Assembly: GCA_020248785.1 (NCBI GenBank)
Contig: JADCGX010000008.1
Location: 1-64,000, forward strand
Source: Burkholderiales bacterium
GTDB taxonomy: Bacteria; Pseudomonadota; Gammaproteobacteria; Burkholderiales; Burkholderiaceae_F
DNA: 64,000 nt
Reading direction: 5' to 3'
The notes below the pieces were generated by a model. That model was not told the origin of the DNA and searched no databases. It was given only the letters and a program-made list of their open reading frames with translations. Numbering within the stretch: the first letter of the stretch is position 1; each line of letters begins with the position of its first letter. The position numbers were made by a program, and so were the translations under genes. Shown in pieces: positions 9,013 to 18,397 of the stretch.

Positions 9013-9975
9013 ATGAACGCTCCGGCTCCCCCGGCGCCAGGGGCGACCACGCCGCCGCCCCCCGCACAGGCGAACTCGCCCTTCGCCTCCACGTCGTTCC
9101 TGGCATGGACCTTCGTGCTGGTCTGGGGAACAGGCTACCTCGCAAGCAAGGCGGGCCTACAGCACGTCGCGCCCTTCACGTTTCTGACCCTGCGGTTCTC
9201 GTTCGGCTTGCTGGTGCTCTTGCCATTGCTGCTGCTGGCGGCCCGGCGCGACCCGCTGCGCTGGCCGGGCGATGGCAAGGCCTGGGCCCATGTGGTCGTG
9301 GCCGGACTGTTGATGCATGCGGCCAACCTTGGCGGCAGTCACTACGCGCAGTACCTCGGCATGTCGGCCGGCGTGACCGCCCTGGTGCTGGCCACGCAAC
9401 CGCTGGCCACCGCCTTCATCGCCGCCGCCTTCATGCATGAGCGGCTGCGGCCGTTCCAGTGGCTCGGTGTCTTTCTTGGTCTGGTCGGCGTGGCGTTCGT
9501 GGTCTGGCACAAAATCGACGTGCATGCGATCCACGGCGATGCGGTGGCGGCCGTGCTGATCTCGCTCACCGCCATCACGGCCGGCACCCTGTATCAACGC
9601 GTGTTCTGCCCGACCGTGGATCTGCGCACCAGCACCCTGATCCAGTTTGCGGCCAGCCTGCTGCTGCTGGTGCCGCTCGCCGGTGCGGTGGAGGGCTTCA
9701 AGGCGAACCTTGTGCCCGTTGTCTTTGCGGCCGTCGCGTTTCTGGTGTTGTTTGGCTCGATCTTCGCGACCAACGTCCTGCACACGCTGATGCGACGGGG
9801 CGAAGCAACGCGCGTGACTAGCCTGCTGTATCTGACGCCGATCGTTGCTGTGCTGCTGGAGTGGCTGCTCTTTGGCGTGGTGCCGTCCATTTTGACCGTG
9901 CTCGGCATCGCAGTGACCTGCGCCGGGGTGGCGTTGGTGGCCTGGCAGCCGCGCCGCACGGAGCGGCCGGCGTGA
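9013..9975 (+). CDS. EamA/DMT-family transporter
   Basis: This protein of about 320 residues has ten predicted membrane helices in two EamA repeats. It is a drug/metabolite transporter-superfamily permease; the substrate cannot be told. The first repeat starts FLAWTFVLVWGTGYLASKAGL and contains the conserved GLxxA-type helix with THYAQYLG-like sequence (SHYAQYLGMSAG). The second repeat spans about residues 165-305, ending with a basic tail. Two in-frame ATGs exist, 8989 and 9013. I prefer 9013, which starts the Pro/Ala-rich leader, but neither has a strong Shine-Dalgarno sequence. Its TGA overlaps the GTG of the next transporter gene, so the two are translationally coupled. It is divergent from ahpC. 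Confidence 0.88.
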   Translation: MNAPAPPAPGATTPPPPAQANSPFASTSFLAWTFVLVWGTGYLASKAGLQHVAPFTFLTLRFSFGLLVLLPLLLLAARRDPLRWPGDGKAWAHVVVAGLLMHAANLGGSHYAQYLGMSAGVTALVLATQPLATAFIAAAFMHERLRPFQWLGVFLGLVGVAFVVWHKIDVHAIHGDAVAAVLISLTAITAGTLYQRVFCPTVDLRTSTLIQFAASLLLLVPLAGAVEGFKANLVPVVFAAVAFLVLFGSIFATNVLHTLMRRGEATRVTSLLYLTPIVAVLLEWLLFGVVPSILTVLGIAVTCAGVALVAWQPRRTERPA

Positions 9976-11162
9976 ACCTGCTGCGCATCATCATGGTCGC
10001 GGTCCTGGCGCATCTGGCGCTAAGTGCCGCGCGGCTCACCGGCTCTCTCTATGCGCTGGCGCAGGGCGCCTCCGCCTTCACGGTCGGCGTGGTGATCGGA
10101 CTCTTTGCGCTGGTGCCGATGTTGCTCGCGGTGCGCACCGGACGCTGGCTCGATTCCGTCGGCTCGCGCAAGCCGTTCACCCTCGGGACCGCGATGATCC
10201 TGGCCGGGGTCACGCTGCCGGCCCTGTTCCCGTACCACCTGGCCGACATCGGGCCGCTCTTGGTGGCCAGCGTGCTGATCGGCACCGGTTCGCTGTTCGT
10301 GCAGATGACGGCGCAGCACCTGGTGGGCGGTCGCTCCGCGCCGGGCAATCGCGCCGCCGACTTCAGCTGGCTGGCGCTCGGCTTCTCGGTCTCCGGCCTC
10401 CTCGGCCCGGTGGCGAGCGGGCTGCTGATCGACAGCGTGGGCCATCGGGGCACCTATGTGGCGATGATCGTGGTCGTGCTGCTGCAGGTCCTGGTGCTGT
10501 GGGTGAACCGCCGGCACCTGACGTCGCATCAAGCGGCCCAGGAGGCAGCCACGCCCGCCCCGATGTTCGACCTGTTTCGCCATCGTGGTGTGCGCGACGT
10601 GCTGATCGCCACCGCGCTGATCACGATGGCCTGGGAGCTGCAGAGCTTCCTGGTGCCGATCCATGGCACCTTGGTGGGACTGTCGGCGTCCGAGATCGGC
10701 CTTGCGCTCGGCATGTTCTCCTTTGCCACCTTCGTCATTCGGCTGGCCATGCCCTGGCTGTCGCGCTCGTTCAACGAATGGCAGGTGCTGACCTTCACGC
10801 TCGTCATGGCGACGCTGGCCTTCGCGCTGATGCCACTGTCGACTGCGCTGCTGCCCCTGCTTGGCGTGATGTTCCTGCTGGGGCTGGGCCTGGGCGCCGC
10901 GCAGCCCAACGTCATGGCGCTGCTGCACGAGCGGGCACCGCCGGGGCGGGTGGGCGAGGCGCTGGGCCTGCGGGTGGCCATCATCAACAGCTCCTCGGTG
11001 GCTCTGCCGCTCGTGTTTGGCGCGGCCGGCGCAGTGGCCGGTGCGGCGGCCGCCTTCTGGGGCATGGCGGTGCTGCTGGCCGTGGGCGGCGCGGCCGCGC
11101 ACAAGCGCGCGCGGGACGACAAGCCGCGCGGGACCGTGGCGCGGCCGGAAAGCGGCGCATGA
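9972..11162 (+). CDS. MFS transporter
   Basis: This 396-residue protein has about 12 membrane segments in two six-helix halves, as in the major facilitator superfamily. The loop between helices 2 and 3 contains GRWLDSVGSRKPF, a form of the MFS signature GxxxDxxGxR/K. A hydrophilic stretch around residues 185-205 separates the halves. Substrate is unknown; drug or metabolite export is possible. The start is GTG 9972, overlapping the upstream TGA (GTGA), and the gene ends in ATGA overlap with chaC. The three genes probably form an operon. Confidence 0.88.
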   Translation: MNLLRIIMVAVLAHLALSAARLTGSLYALAQGASAFTVGVVIGLFALVPMLLAVRTGRWLDSVGSRKPFTLGTAMILAGVTLPALFPYHLADIGPLLVASVLIGTGSLFVQMTAQHLVGGRSAPGNRAADFSWLALGFSVSGLLGPVASGLLIDSVGHRGTYVAMIVVVLLQVLVLWVNRRHLTSHQAAQEAATPAPMFDLFRHRGVRDVLIATALITMAWELQSFLVPIHGTLVGLSASEIGLALGMFSFATFVIRLAMPWLSRSFNEWQVLTFTLVMATLAFALMPLSTALLPLLGVMFLLGLGLGAAQPNVMALLHERAPPGRVGEALGLRVAIINSSSVALPLVFGAAGAVAGAAAAFWGMAVLLAVGGAAAHKRARDDKPRGTVARPESGA

Positions 11163-11788
11163 GGCCGGTGGTCGTGCCCAATCGTCGGCTCACCGACGAC
11201 GAACTACGCACATCGATGCAGGCCGCGTTGGCGCAGGTGCCCGCCAACGCGCCGCTGTGGGTCTTTGGCTACGGCTCGCTGATCTGGAAGCCGGAGTCCG
11301 ACTTCGACGAGCGGGTGCCGGCCCGCATCTTCGGCTTTCACCGCCGCCTGTGCCTGCGCTCGGTGCGCTATCGCGGCACCGAGGACTGCCCAGGCCTGGT
11401 GGCGGGCCTGGACCGCGGCGGCTCCTGCGCCGGCATCGCGTACCGGCTGCGCAAAGCCACCCTGGCCGCGCAGTTCGCGCGGCTATGGGAGCGCGAGATG
11501 TTCCTGGGTTCGTACGCGGCGCACTGGCTGCGCGCCAAGCGGCTCGACGGCGGCGAGGCGGTGCGCGCGCTGGCCTTCGTCGTCCGCCGCGACGCCAGCA
11601 ACTATTGCGGCAAGTTGCCCGAGCCGCAGGTGCTCGACGTGCTCAACCGCGCCTGCGGCATCTACGGATCCAGCCTCGAGTATCTGCGGCACACGGTGCT
11701 GGCCCTGCGCGCCGAGGGGCTGCGTGATCCGCACTTCGAGCGCTTGCTGGCGCGCGCCGAGCGCGGCGCAGCCGCCCGAGACGACTGA
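11159..11788 (+). CDS. Gamma-glutamylcyclotransferase, ChaC family
   Basis: This 209-residue enzyme is of the ChaC type, which degrades glutathione to 5-oxoproline and Cys-Gly in the cytoplasm. The substrate-binding signature FGYGSLIWKP lies at about residues 38-47. RRLCLRSVRYRGTEDCPGLV and the SSLEYLRHT helix follow. The catalytic Glu is expected in the WEREM region (about 111-115). Its ATG overlaps the TGA of the MFS gene (ATGA). Length fits the family. A role in redox balance alongside the peroxide genes is plausible but not shown. Confidence 0.92.
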   Translation: MRPVVVPNRRLTDDELRTSMQAALAQVPANAPLWVFGYGSLIWKPESDFDERVPARIFGFHRRLCLRSVRYRGTEDCPGLVAGLDRGGSCAGIAYRLRKATLAAQFARLWEREMFLGSYAAHWLRAKRLDGGEAVRALAFVVRRDASNYCGKLPEPQVLDVLNRACGIYGSSLEYLRHTVLALRAEGLRDPHFERLLARAERGAAARDD

Positions 11789-11906
11789 CGCGGGCGTCCG
11801 CCCGCACGGACGGCGCTGCCGTCCTATGATTGGTCTCGTCGCGCGCGCATCCGCGTGCTCTGTCGCTGCCTCCAGCCGGCGCAGTCGCCGCCATTGACCA
11901 CCCCGC

Positions 11907-12548
11907 ATGGACATCGCAAGCATCCGCACCGAATACAAGCGCGGCGAACTCGACGAAGCGCATGCCGCGGCCGACCCGATCGCGCAGTTTGCGCGCTGGT
12001 GGGAAGAGGCCACGAAATCCGAGATCGCCGAGGTCAACGCCATGACACTGGCAACCGCCGACACACAGGGCCGGCCGGGCGCACGCACGGTCCTGCTAAA
12101 GGACTTCGATGCGCGCGGCTTCGTGTTCTATACGAACTATGAGAGCCGCAAGGGCCAGGAGCTCGCCGGCAACGCGCGGGCCTGCCTGCTGTTCTTCTGG
12201 AAGGAGCTTGAGCGACAGGTGCGAATCGACGGCAGAGTGGAGCGGGTCAGCGCAGAGGAGAGCGATACGTACTTCGCGAGCCGCCCGCTTGCGAGTCGCA
12301 TCGGCGCCTGGGCCTCGCCGCAGAGCCAACCCATCTCGGGCAAGGCCTGGCTGCTGGCACGCGCGGCCGAGATGGGTCTGAAGCACGGGCTCAATCCGTC
12401 CCGGCCACCGCATTGGGGCGGCTATCGGGTTTTGCCGACGGCGGTGGAGTTCTGGCAGGGCCGCCCCTCTCGGCTCCACGATCGCTTGCTCTACCAAAAG
12501 AGCGGAACGAGCGAGGGCCAATGGACCCGGCGGCGGCTGGCGCCCTAG
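11907..12548 (+). CDS. pdxH: Pyridoxamine/pyridoxine 5'-phosphate oxidase
   Basis: This 213-residue FMN enzyme makes pyridoxal 5'-phosphate, the last step of vitamin B6 synthesis and salvage. The FMN and substrate-binding motifs are present in order: [74 protein letters not shown], and the C-terminal [15 protein letters not shown] with the conserved RLHDR. Length is typical. ATG 11907 precedes the standard N-terminus ([10 protein letters not shown]). It is a single gene between chaC and the two-component pair. Confidence 0.97.
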   Translation: MDIASIRTEYKRGELDEAHAAADPIAQFARWWEEATKSEIAEVNAMTLATADTQGRPGARTVLLKDFDARGFVFYTNYESRKGQELAGNARACLLFFWKELERQVRIDGRVERVSAEESDTYFASRPLASRIGAWASPQSQPISGKAWLLARAAEMGLKHGLNPSRPPHWGGYRVLPTAVEFWQGRPSRLHDRLLYQKSGTSEGQWTRRRLAP

Positions 12549-12689
12549 CCAATCCGAGGCCGCGTCTGTCAACGATCGGCCGGGTCAGCCACTACACCAT
12601 CATCACTCCATTTCAGTTAGTGCGCCGAGCAAGGGCGACCGTCCCACTGCGGCTATGATGGCTGTATCCGCTGTCTTGAGGGATTCCCG

Positions 12690-13367
12690 ATGAGTGAGAG
12701 TCCAATCTCCATCGTCATCGTCGAAGACGAGCCCGAATTCCGTCGCCGCTTTGCGCAGATCATCGAAAGCGAGCCGAGCATGCAACTGGTTGGTGTGGCT
12801 GCCAACCGCCGCGAAGCGCAGACGATCATCGACCGGGAGAATTTCGACGTCCTCCTCATCGATCTCGGCCTGCCCGACGGCAATGGCATCGATCTAATCC
12901 GCCAGGTCAGCCAGAAGAAGCCGGACGCCGACATCATGGTCGTCACGGTGTTCGGCGACGAGCAGCACGTGGTGTCCTCGATCGAAGCCGGCGCCACCGG
13001 CTACGTCCTCAAGGACTCCACCCCGGCTGACGTGATCTCCTGTATCCGGCTGCTGCGCGCCGGCGGCAGCCCCGTGAGCCCCGTGGTGGCCCGCAGCGTC
13101 CTGCGCGCGATCCGCAATCGCATGGGCGCCACCGCTTCGCCAGCCGCACGCAGCGCCACGCCGGAAGACAACCCGCTATCGACGCGCGAGACGGAGATCC
13201 TCCAGCTCTTGGCCAAGGGCATGAGCTTCAACGAGATTGGCGAGATCCTCGGCATCTCGCCGCACACCGTCACGGCCCACATCAAGAAGATCTACCGCAA
13301 GCTCGCCGTGCATTCGCGCAGCGAGGCAGTGTACGAAGCGACCCAAATGGGTCTGCTGCGCACCTGA
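12690..13367 (+). CDS. Response regulator, NarL/LuxR family
   Basis: This 225-residue DNA-binding response regulator has an N-terminal receiver domain with acidic pocket EDE (12-14), phospho-acceptor Asp58 in LLIDLGLPDGNG and the conserved Lys in GYVLKDS. Residues 155-220 form a LuxR-type helix-turn-helix: LSTRETEILQLLAKGMSFNEIGEILGISPHTVTAHIKKIYRKL. The partner is the sensor kinase 100 nt downstream. A TATGAT hexamer about 31 nt upstream of ATG 12690 may be a -10 box, but no convincing -35 goes with it. The input signal is unknown. Confidence 0.95.
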   Translation: MSESPISIVIVEDEPEFRRRFAQIIESEPSMQLVGVAANRREAQTIIDRENFDVLLIDLGLPDGNGIDLIRQVSQKKPDADIMVVTVFGDEQHVVSSIEAGATGYVLKDSTPADVISCIRLLRAGGSPVSPVVARSVLRAIRNRMGATASPAARSATPEDNPLSTRETEILQLLAKGMSFNEIGEILGISPHTVTAHIKKIYRKLAVHSRSEAVYEATQMGLLRT

Positions 13368-13467
13368 GGCACCTTCGCCGTCGTGACCCGTGCGGCACGC
13401 CGAGGTCGCCTGGCTCAGCGTCTTCCTCCTCCGCCGCATTGTCCGGCCTCGCCTACTCCGGGCCTCG

Positions 13468-15399
13468 ATGACCTGTAACCGGCTGACCGCACTGCTGAGC
13501 GCCTCGACTATCGCGCTGCTGCTGGCACTTTGCGCCGGCTCGGCGCGGGCAGATTCGCTGACTGAGCTGGACTGGACAGCCACCGCGGTGGGCAAGCCAC
13601 CGCCAGCGAACGCCGCATGGACGCGGCTGGCCCTGCCGCTGCGTTGGACCGCCACGGAGGGCACGCCGCTGCAGGGCGTGGCCCTGCGCATGCATTTCAA
13701 GCTCGACGCGCAACCCAAGGACGCGTGGGCGGTGCTGATCACGCATGCCACCCCGGGCGGCACGGTCAGCGTCAACGGCCGCTTCATCGGCGCCGTGCGC
13801 ATGGCAGACGACCGCACGCATGTGCGTTGGCGCCGTCCGCACTTGTTGGCCATCGACCCCGAGCTCCTGGTGGCCGGCCAGAACGAGTTGCTGATCCAGA
13901 CCGCCTATCGCAGCGGCACACATGCGATTGGCGGTGTGGAAGTCGGCTCGCTGGTCAACAAGCAGGCGCAGTACGAACGCCTACTGTTCGCCAGCAGCAC
14001 CCTGCCCTGGATCGGCGGCACCCTGGCCGGCGTCATCACGCTGCTCTTTGGGGTGCTGTGGCTGCGGCGGCCCGACCGCCTGCTGGCGCTGCTCACGATT
14101 GCCGGCGCCCTGTGGATGGCGCGCTCCTTGTTCTTCACCGCCGAGACGATGCCGGTCGAGGCAAGGCTGTGGTTGCGGCTCGTGTACTACGGTGCCTCGG
14201 GCGGCTTTGCGGCCGTGATGACATTGGCCCTCCTGCGTCTGTCGGGTCGCGTCGAGCGGCGCGACGATGTCGCCACGGTGGGCTTTGCGGTCTTCGGACC
14301 ACTGCTGCTGCTCACCGGGCAGTACGCCGCGCCTCTCTTGGACCAGCTATGGATGCCCTGCCTGGTGCTGATGACGGGCCTGGCCTACGGCTACGCCTTG
14401 CTCAACCGCGTGCGGCAAAGAGAGTCACCCCACATCCTGCTGCTGGCGGCGGTGCTGGTCGCGCTCGGCGCGGCGATTCACGACTATCTGCTCACGCGGG
14501 CCATGCTCCCCGGTGCCTCCACGCTCGCGTTGCACTGGGCCGGTCCGCTGCTGCTGGTGGCGCTGGCCACACCGCTGGTGGACCGCTTCGTGCGTGTGCT
14601 GCGCGAGGCCGAGAGAGCGCGCACGGAGCTGGAGACGCGCGTGCGCGAGCGCGAGCAACTGCTCAAGCGCAACTACGAGCGGCTGCGCGAGAGCGAACGC
14701 CTGCAGGTGCAGGCGCAGGAGCGTGCGCGCATCATGCAGGACATGCACGATGGCCTGGGGTCGCAGCTGCTCTCCGGCCTCATGTTGGTCGAGCGCGGCG
14801 CTGTCACGCAGCCGCAGGTCGTGCAGATTCTGCGCGAGTCGATCGACGACATGCGCCTGGCGATCGACGCCCTGGCGGTCGAGGACGCCGGCCTGCTGTC
14901 CGCGCTCGGCAATCTGCGCTTCCGCATGGAGCCGCGGCTGCGCGCGGTGGGGATCGAACTGCTGTGGGTAGCACGTGGACTGGCGGAAGAAATCGACATC
15001 AATCCGGACGCGGTGCTGCCGATCCTGCGCATCGTGCAGGAAGCCCTGACCAACGCGCTCAAACACTCCAAGGCGCGGCAGGTGCAGGTCACCATCGCCA
15101 TCCAGCATGAGGGCGGGTCGGACTGGTTGATGGTCACGGTGGCCGACAACGGTCGCGGCATCACCGAGGAGCGTGCCAGTGGCCGCGGCCTGCTGAACAT
15201 GCGCAACCGGGCTGGGCGCATCGGCGCGCAACTGAAGCTTGAGACCATCCCTGGCGCGGGCACAAGCGTTCTGCTGCGCTACAAAGTGGATCCCGACAAA
15301 CTCTCTGGCCCCACCACGCGCTCGCAGCAGTTGTCGCTCAACACCGAGGCGGTGATCGAAAAGGCACGGCAGCTGTCGCCAACGTGGGACACGCGCTAG
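13468..15399 (+). CDS. Sensor histidine kinase (NarL-type, HisKA_3)
   Basis: This membrane sensor kinase of 643 residues appears to pair with the upstream regulator. Residues 1-26 look like a signal peptide ending ARA. Residues 27-175 are a periplasmic beta-rich domain of the kind found in 7TMR-DISM sensors. About residues 180-375 contain seven or so hydrophobic helices. A coiled coil (about 385-420) leads to the HisKA_3 box QDMHDGLGSQL, with the phospho-accepting His near 426. The ATPase domain has EALTNALKHSKA, VADNGRGI and GRGLLNMRNRAGRIGA. An upstream in-frame start (13390) would bury the signal peptide, so ATG 13468 is preferred. The ligand is unknown. Confidence 0.92.
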   Translation: MTCNRLTALLSASTIALLLALCAGSARADSLTELDWTATAVGKPPPANAAWTRLALPLRWTATEGTPLQGVALRMHFKLDAQPKDAWAVLITHATPGGTVSVNGRFIGAVRMADDRTHVRWRRPHLLAIDPELLVAGQNELLIQTAYRSGTHAIGGVEVGSLVNKQAQYERLLFASSTLPWIGGTLAGVITLLFGVLWLRRPDRLLALLTIAGALWMARSLFFTAETMPVEARLWLRLVYYGASGGFAAVMTLALLRLSGRVERRDDVATVGFAVFGPLLLLTGQYAAPLLDQLWMPCLVLMTGLAYGYALLNRVRQRESPHILLLAAVLVALGAAIHDYLLTRAMLPGASTLALHWAGPLLLVALATPLVDRFVRVLREAERARTELETRVREREQLLKRNYERLRESERLQVQAQERARIMQDMHDGLGSQLLSGLMLVERGAVTQPQVVQILRESIDDMRLAIDALAVEDAGLLSALGNLRFRMEPRLRAVGIELLWVARGLAEEIDINPDAVLPILRIVQEALTNALKHSKARQVQVTIAIQHEGGSDWLMVTVADNGRGITEERASGRGLLNMRNRAGRIGAQLKLETIPGAGTSVLLRYKVDPDKLSGPTTRSQQLSLNTEAVIEKARQLSPTWDTR

Positions 15400-15557
15400 G
15401 CGGGAGCGCGGCGTTCCTGACCCGGCATCGCCGACGAACAAGCGGCATGCCTGATCGAGCACTTGCGCGGCATCGACTACGCATCATCCCATCGCCGGCA
15501 TTGGCGCTGTTCGTCCGACCGCCGCCTCACCAAGGTTGGTCCTGGGAGGTGCGCAGC

Positions 15558-15698
15558 ATGTTGCAACCCAATCGACCGATCTGGATGCGTCTCGCACTGG
15601 CCGAGGCAGTCGTGATCGCGCTCAGCGCCGTAGCGCTGCTCACTCTGCTAGGACTGGACGAACACACGCTCACCCTGCTGCCCTTTATGCCGCACTGA
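15558..15698 (+). CDS. Small single-span membrane protein
   Basis: This 46-residue frame has one hydrophobic helix (about residues 10-34: RLALAEAVVIALSAVALLTL) and a short polar tail. A good Shine-Dalgarno sequence, GGGAGGT at 15544-15550, sits 7 nt before ATG 15558. It follows the sensor kinase on the same strand after about 160 nt. I do not recognise a family. The ribosome site and the hydrophobic profile are the only support; it could be a regulator or chance. Confidence 0.45.
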   Translation: MLQPNRPIWMRLALAEAVVIALSAVALLTLLGLDEHTLTLLPFMPH

Positions 15699-15803
15699 AG
15701 ACTGCCGGCGGCGCCAGCGACCGATGTCCACCGCGGCTGCCTGCCATCAGATGTTTCCGGCGGCCGTCCACCGCATGTGGCCCCGGGCCTACACTCCGCG
15801 GCC

Positions 15804-16868
15804 ATGCCCCGCGCGCCTGGCCCCTCCCCCCTGTTCGACGAAGGCGGCGATGCCGCCTCGGCCGGCGCGGGCGCGATTGCACCAGCGCCCAGTGACGAGG
15901 ACCTGCGCCGGCTCGGCCGCGCGCTGCCCGATCAGGTCTACCTCGGCACCTCCTCGTGGAGTTTTGGCGGCTGGAGCATGGTCTATGGCCGCAGCTACAG
16001 CGAATCAAGCCTGTCGCGCCAGGGACTGACCGCCTACGCAGCGCACCCCGTGCTGCGGGCGGTCGGCATCGACCGCAGCTTCTACCAGCCGCTGCCGCAG
16101 CGCGAGTACGAGCGCTATGCCGCGCAAGTGCCGCCGACCTTCCGCTTTCTGGTGAAGGCGCCGGCGCTGGTTGCCGACGCGCTGGTTCGCGCGCATGGAA
16201 CGAGCGAAGGTGGCGCGGGCGAGGTCGACAACCCGTCGTTCCTCGATGCCGATCTCGCGCGTGAGTGTTTTGTCGAGCCGGCCCTGCGCGGCCTGGGCGA
16301 GCGCGCGGGGCCGCTGGTGTTTCAACTCTCGCCCCTGCCGTGGAAGCTGACCCGCGGCGAGGCCGCGCACGCCACGATCGAGCGGATCGGTGCGTTCCTG
16401 GCCGCGCTGCCCACCGAGGTCGACGGGCGCGTGCCGACCTTCGCGGTGGAGCTGCGCAACGCCGAGCTCCTGACACCGCGGCTGGTACGCACCCTGCGCG
16501 AGGTGAACGCGCGGCTGTGCCTGGGCATCCATGCGCGCATGCCGCCGGCGGCACGCCAGAGCGCCGCGCTGCGCGCGATGGATGCCGAGCCCGCCGAGGG
16601 CGACGACTGGCGGCTCAAGGGACCGCTGGTGGTGCGCTGGAGCCTGCACGCGGGGCTCAGGTACGACGACGCCAAGAACCGCTACGCGCCCTTCGATCGC
16701 CTGCTCGACGCCGACATCCCCACACGCGGCACGCTGGCGCATCTGATCCACGTGGCGATCAAGAGCGCGCAGCCCGCCTATGTGATCGTCAACAACAAGG
16801 CCGAAGGCAGCGCGCCGCTCTCGTGCGTCGAGCTGGCGCGGGCCGTTGTGCACAAGGCAGCGCCCTGA
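15804..16868 (+). CDS. DUF72 (YecE-like) protein
   Basis: This 354-residue protein belongs to DUF72, a TIM-barrel-like family of unknown function. Recognisable blocks are VYLGTSSWSFGGW, GIDRSFYQPLPQREYERYAAQVPPTFRFLVKAP, LVFQLSPLPW, FAVELRNAELLT, and the C-terminal YVIVNNKAEGSAPLS. The family is usually about 240-350 residues. An earlier GTG at 15777 is in frame, but ATG 15804 follows it closely and begins a Pro/Gly-rich leader. The gene stands alone, convergent with creD, with only about 20 nt between the stops. Confidence 0.9.
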   Translation: MPRAPGPSPLFDEGGDAASAGAGAIAPAPSDEDLRRLGRALPDQVYLGTSSWSFGGWSMVYGRSYSESSLSRQGLTAYAAHPVLRAVGIDRSFYQPLPQREYERYAAQVPPTFRFLVKAPALVADALVRAHGTSEGGAGEVDNPSFLDADLARECFVEPALRGLGERAGPLVFQLSPLPWKLTRGEAAHATIERIGAFLAALPTEVDGRVPTFAVELRNAELLTPRLVRTLREVNARLCLGIHARMPPAARQSAALRAMDAEPAEGDDWRLKGPLVVRWSLHAGLRYDDAKNRYAPFDRLLDADIPTRGTLAHLIHVAIKSAQPAYVIVNNKAEGSAPLSCVELARAVVHKAAP

Positions 16869-16889
16869 GCCGCTTGTGCCACGCCGGCC

Positions 16890-18215
16890 TCACGCCAGCC
16901 GCTTGCCCCAGTCCACGGTGCGCGTGACGAGCATCACCGAGGCCAGGCAAGCGAACAGCAGCAGTGCGCCGAGCAACAACGCCGCATCCTCCAGGCGCAG
17001 CAGCAGGAACAGCAGGCCGTAGAGCACGGCGATCGCGCCGCCAAAGGCGAGCCCCGCGCGCGGTGAGCGGAACAACGCGATCGCGTAGACCGCCAGCAGG
17101 CCCGAGCAGCCGGCCGCGCCGGCGAGATACGCCCAGCCAAAGCCGAGGTGCTCGCCCAGAGCCAGCAGCAGCAGGAAGAACATGCCCACGGCCGCCCCCA
17201 CCAGCAGGTACTGCATGGGATGCACCTGCGCGCGGCCCAGCACTTCGAGCAAGCCGACGCCAGCGAAGATCAGCAGCACAAACAGGATCGCGTACTTGGT
17301 GGCGCGGTCTGACAGGGTGTAGAGACTGACGGGATCGAATAGTCCGACACTCAGGCTCTCCGCGCATTCGCGGTGATCGCCGGATGCGAGACAGGGGTGC
17401 AGGCCCTCGCGCAGTTGCTGCGGCGCGCGCGCCGACAGGGCGGTGAGCTGCCAACGTGCGGTGAAGCCGTCGGGCATGACCTCGCGCTGCAACGGCAGAT
17501 AGCGGCCACCGAAGGACGGGTGCGGCCAGTTGGACGTGAGCGTCACCTGCGTGCTGGCGCCCGCCGGCACGATGTGCAACTGGCGCGTGCCCGCCAGGTC
17601 GAGCGCGATGGTCACCTGCAGCGGCGCGCCTTCGTCCAGGCTTGCGGGCAGCGCAGCCTGCACGGCGGCACTGTCGCCCGCTTGGGGGCCAGCGCTCACA
17701 TCGAGCGCAACGCCGTTGACCTCCTGCGCAAAGCGACGGATCCCGCGCGCATCGCCCACGGTGGTTCGCAGCAGCAGCGGGCCGCGGTGCAGACTCCCGC
17801 CGGCCACTGCGGGCGAGGGCAACGCCGGCGCGGCGCCCGCCGCCCAGCTCGCCGTGAGCTTCGCCCGCAGCACGTAGGTCGGGATCGTGAAGATGCCCCG
17901 CCGCAGGGTGTCGGCCTCGAGCGCGCCATCCACCGCAAGGCTCGCCGCCGGCGCCTGCCCGACAAAATGGCGCGTGCGCTGCTGCATGCGGCTGGCGCCC
18001 GCCTCGCGCGTCTCCTCCACCCAGCGCTCGACGCAATCACGCACCAGTAGCGGCCCGCTGACCAACTGTACGCCCGCCAGGCTCTCGGCCACGCTCGCCT
18101 CGGCAGAGCGCAGGGTGGCCTGGCGCTCGCGCACCAGGTCCTGGATGGCGCTGATGCCGAGCGCGAGGACAGCGGCAACGGCAAGCAAGGCAGCCGACTT
18201 TCGAACGAGGGACAT
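16890..18215 (-). CDS. creD: CreD-family inner membrane protein
   Basis: This 441-residue protein matches CreD (COG4452), an inner-membrane protein linked in enterobacteria to the CreBC response and to colicin E2 tolerance. There is one N-terminal helix (residues 5-22), then a large periplasmic domain (about 25-290). The conserved PSFGGRYLP and FDPVSLYTLSDRATKYAILFVLLIFAGVG follow, and then five or six C-terminal helices with VLGRAQVHPMQYLLVG. Length matches E. coli CreD (450). The start is ATG 18215; the longer frame has no family support. No creBC genes are near, so regulation is unknown. Confidence 0.93.
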   Translation of the reverse strand: MSLVRKSAALLAVAAVLALGISAIQDLVRERQATLRSAEASVAESLAGVQLVSGPLLVRDCVERWVEETREAGASRMQQRTRHFVGQAPAASLAVDGALEADTLRRGIFTIPTYVLRAKLTASWAAGAAPALPSPAVAGGSLHRGPLLLRTTVGDARGIRRFAQEVNGVALDVSAGPQAGDSAAVQAALPASLDEGAPLQVTIALDLAGTRQLHIVPAGASTQVTLTSNWPHPSFGGRYLPLQREVMPDGFTARWQLTALSARAPQQLREGLHPCLASGDHRECAESLSVGLFDPVSLYTLSDRATKYAILFVLLIFAGVGLLEVLGRAQVHPMQYLLVGAAVGMFFLLLLALGEHLGFGWAYLAGAAGCSGLLAVYAIALFRSPRAGLAFGGAIAVLYGLLFLLLRLEDAALLLGALLLFACLASVMLVTRTVDWGKRLA

Positions 18216-18397
18216 GGCGACGCTCCGGGTGACGTTTGCAACGCCTGAAGGATCACCGCGGCCGATGAAGCCCGCGGGGAGCCGCCGCGAAGCCGCGGTG
18301 AAATGCGAAGGGCGCGCCACGCCGGCCGCATCAGCGGGCCGGCAGCACCATTGAACGATCGCGATGCAGGCCGCTGTCCCTGGACCATCCCGAGCGT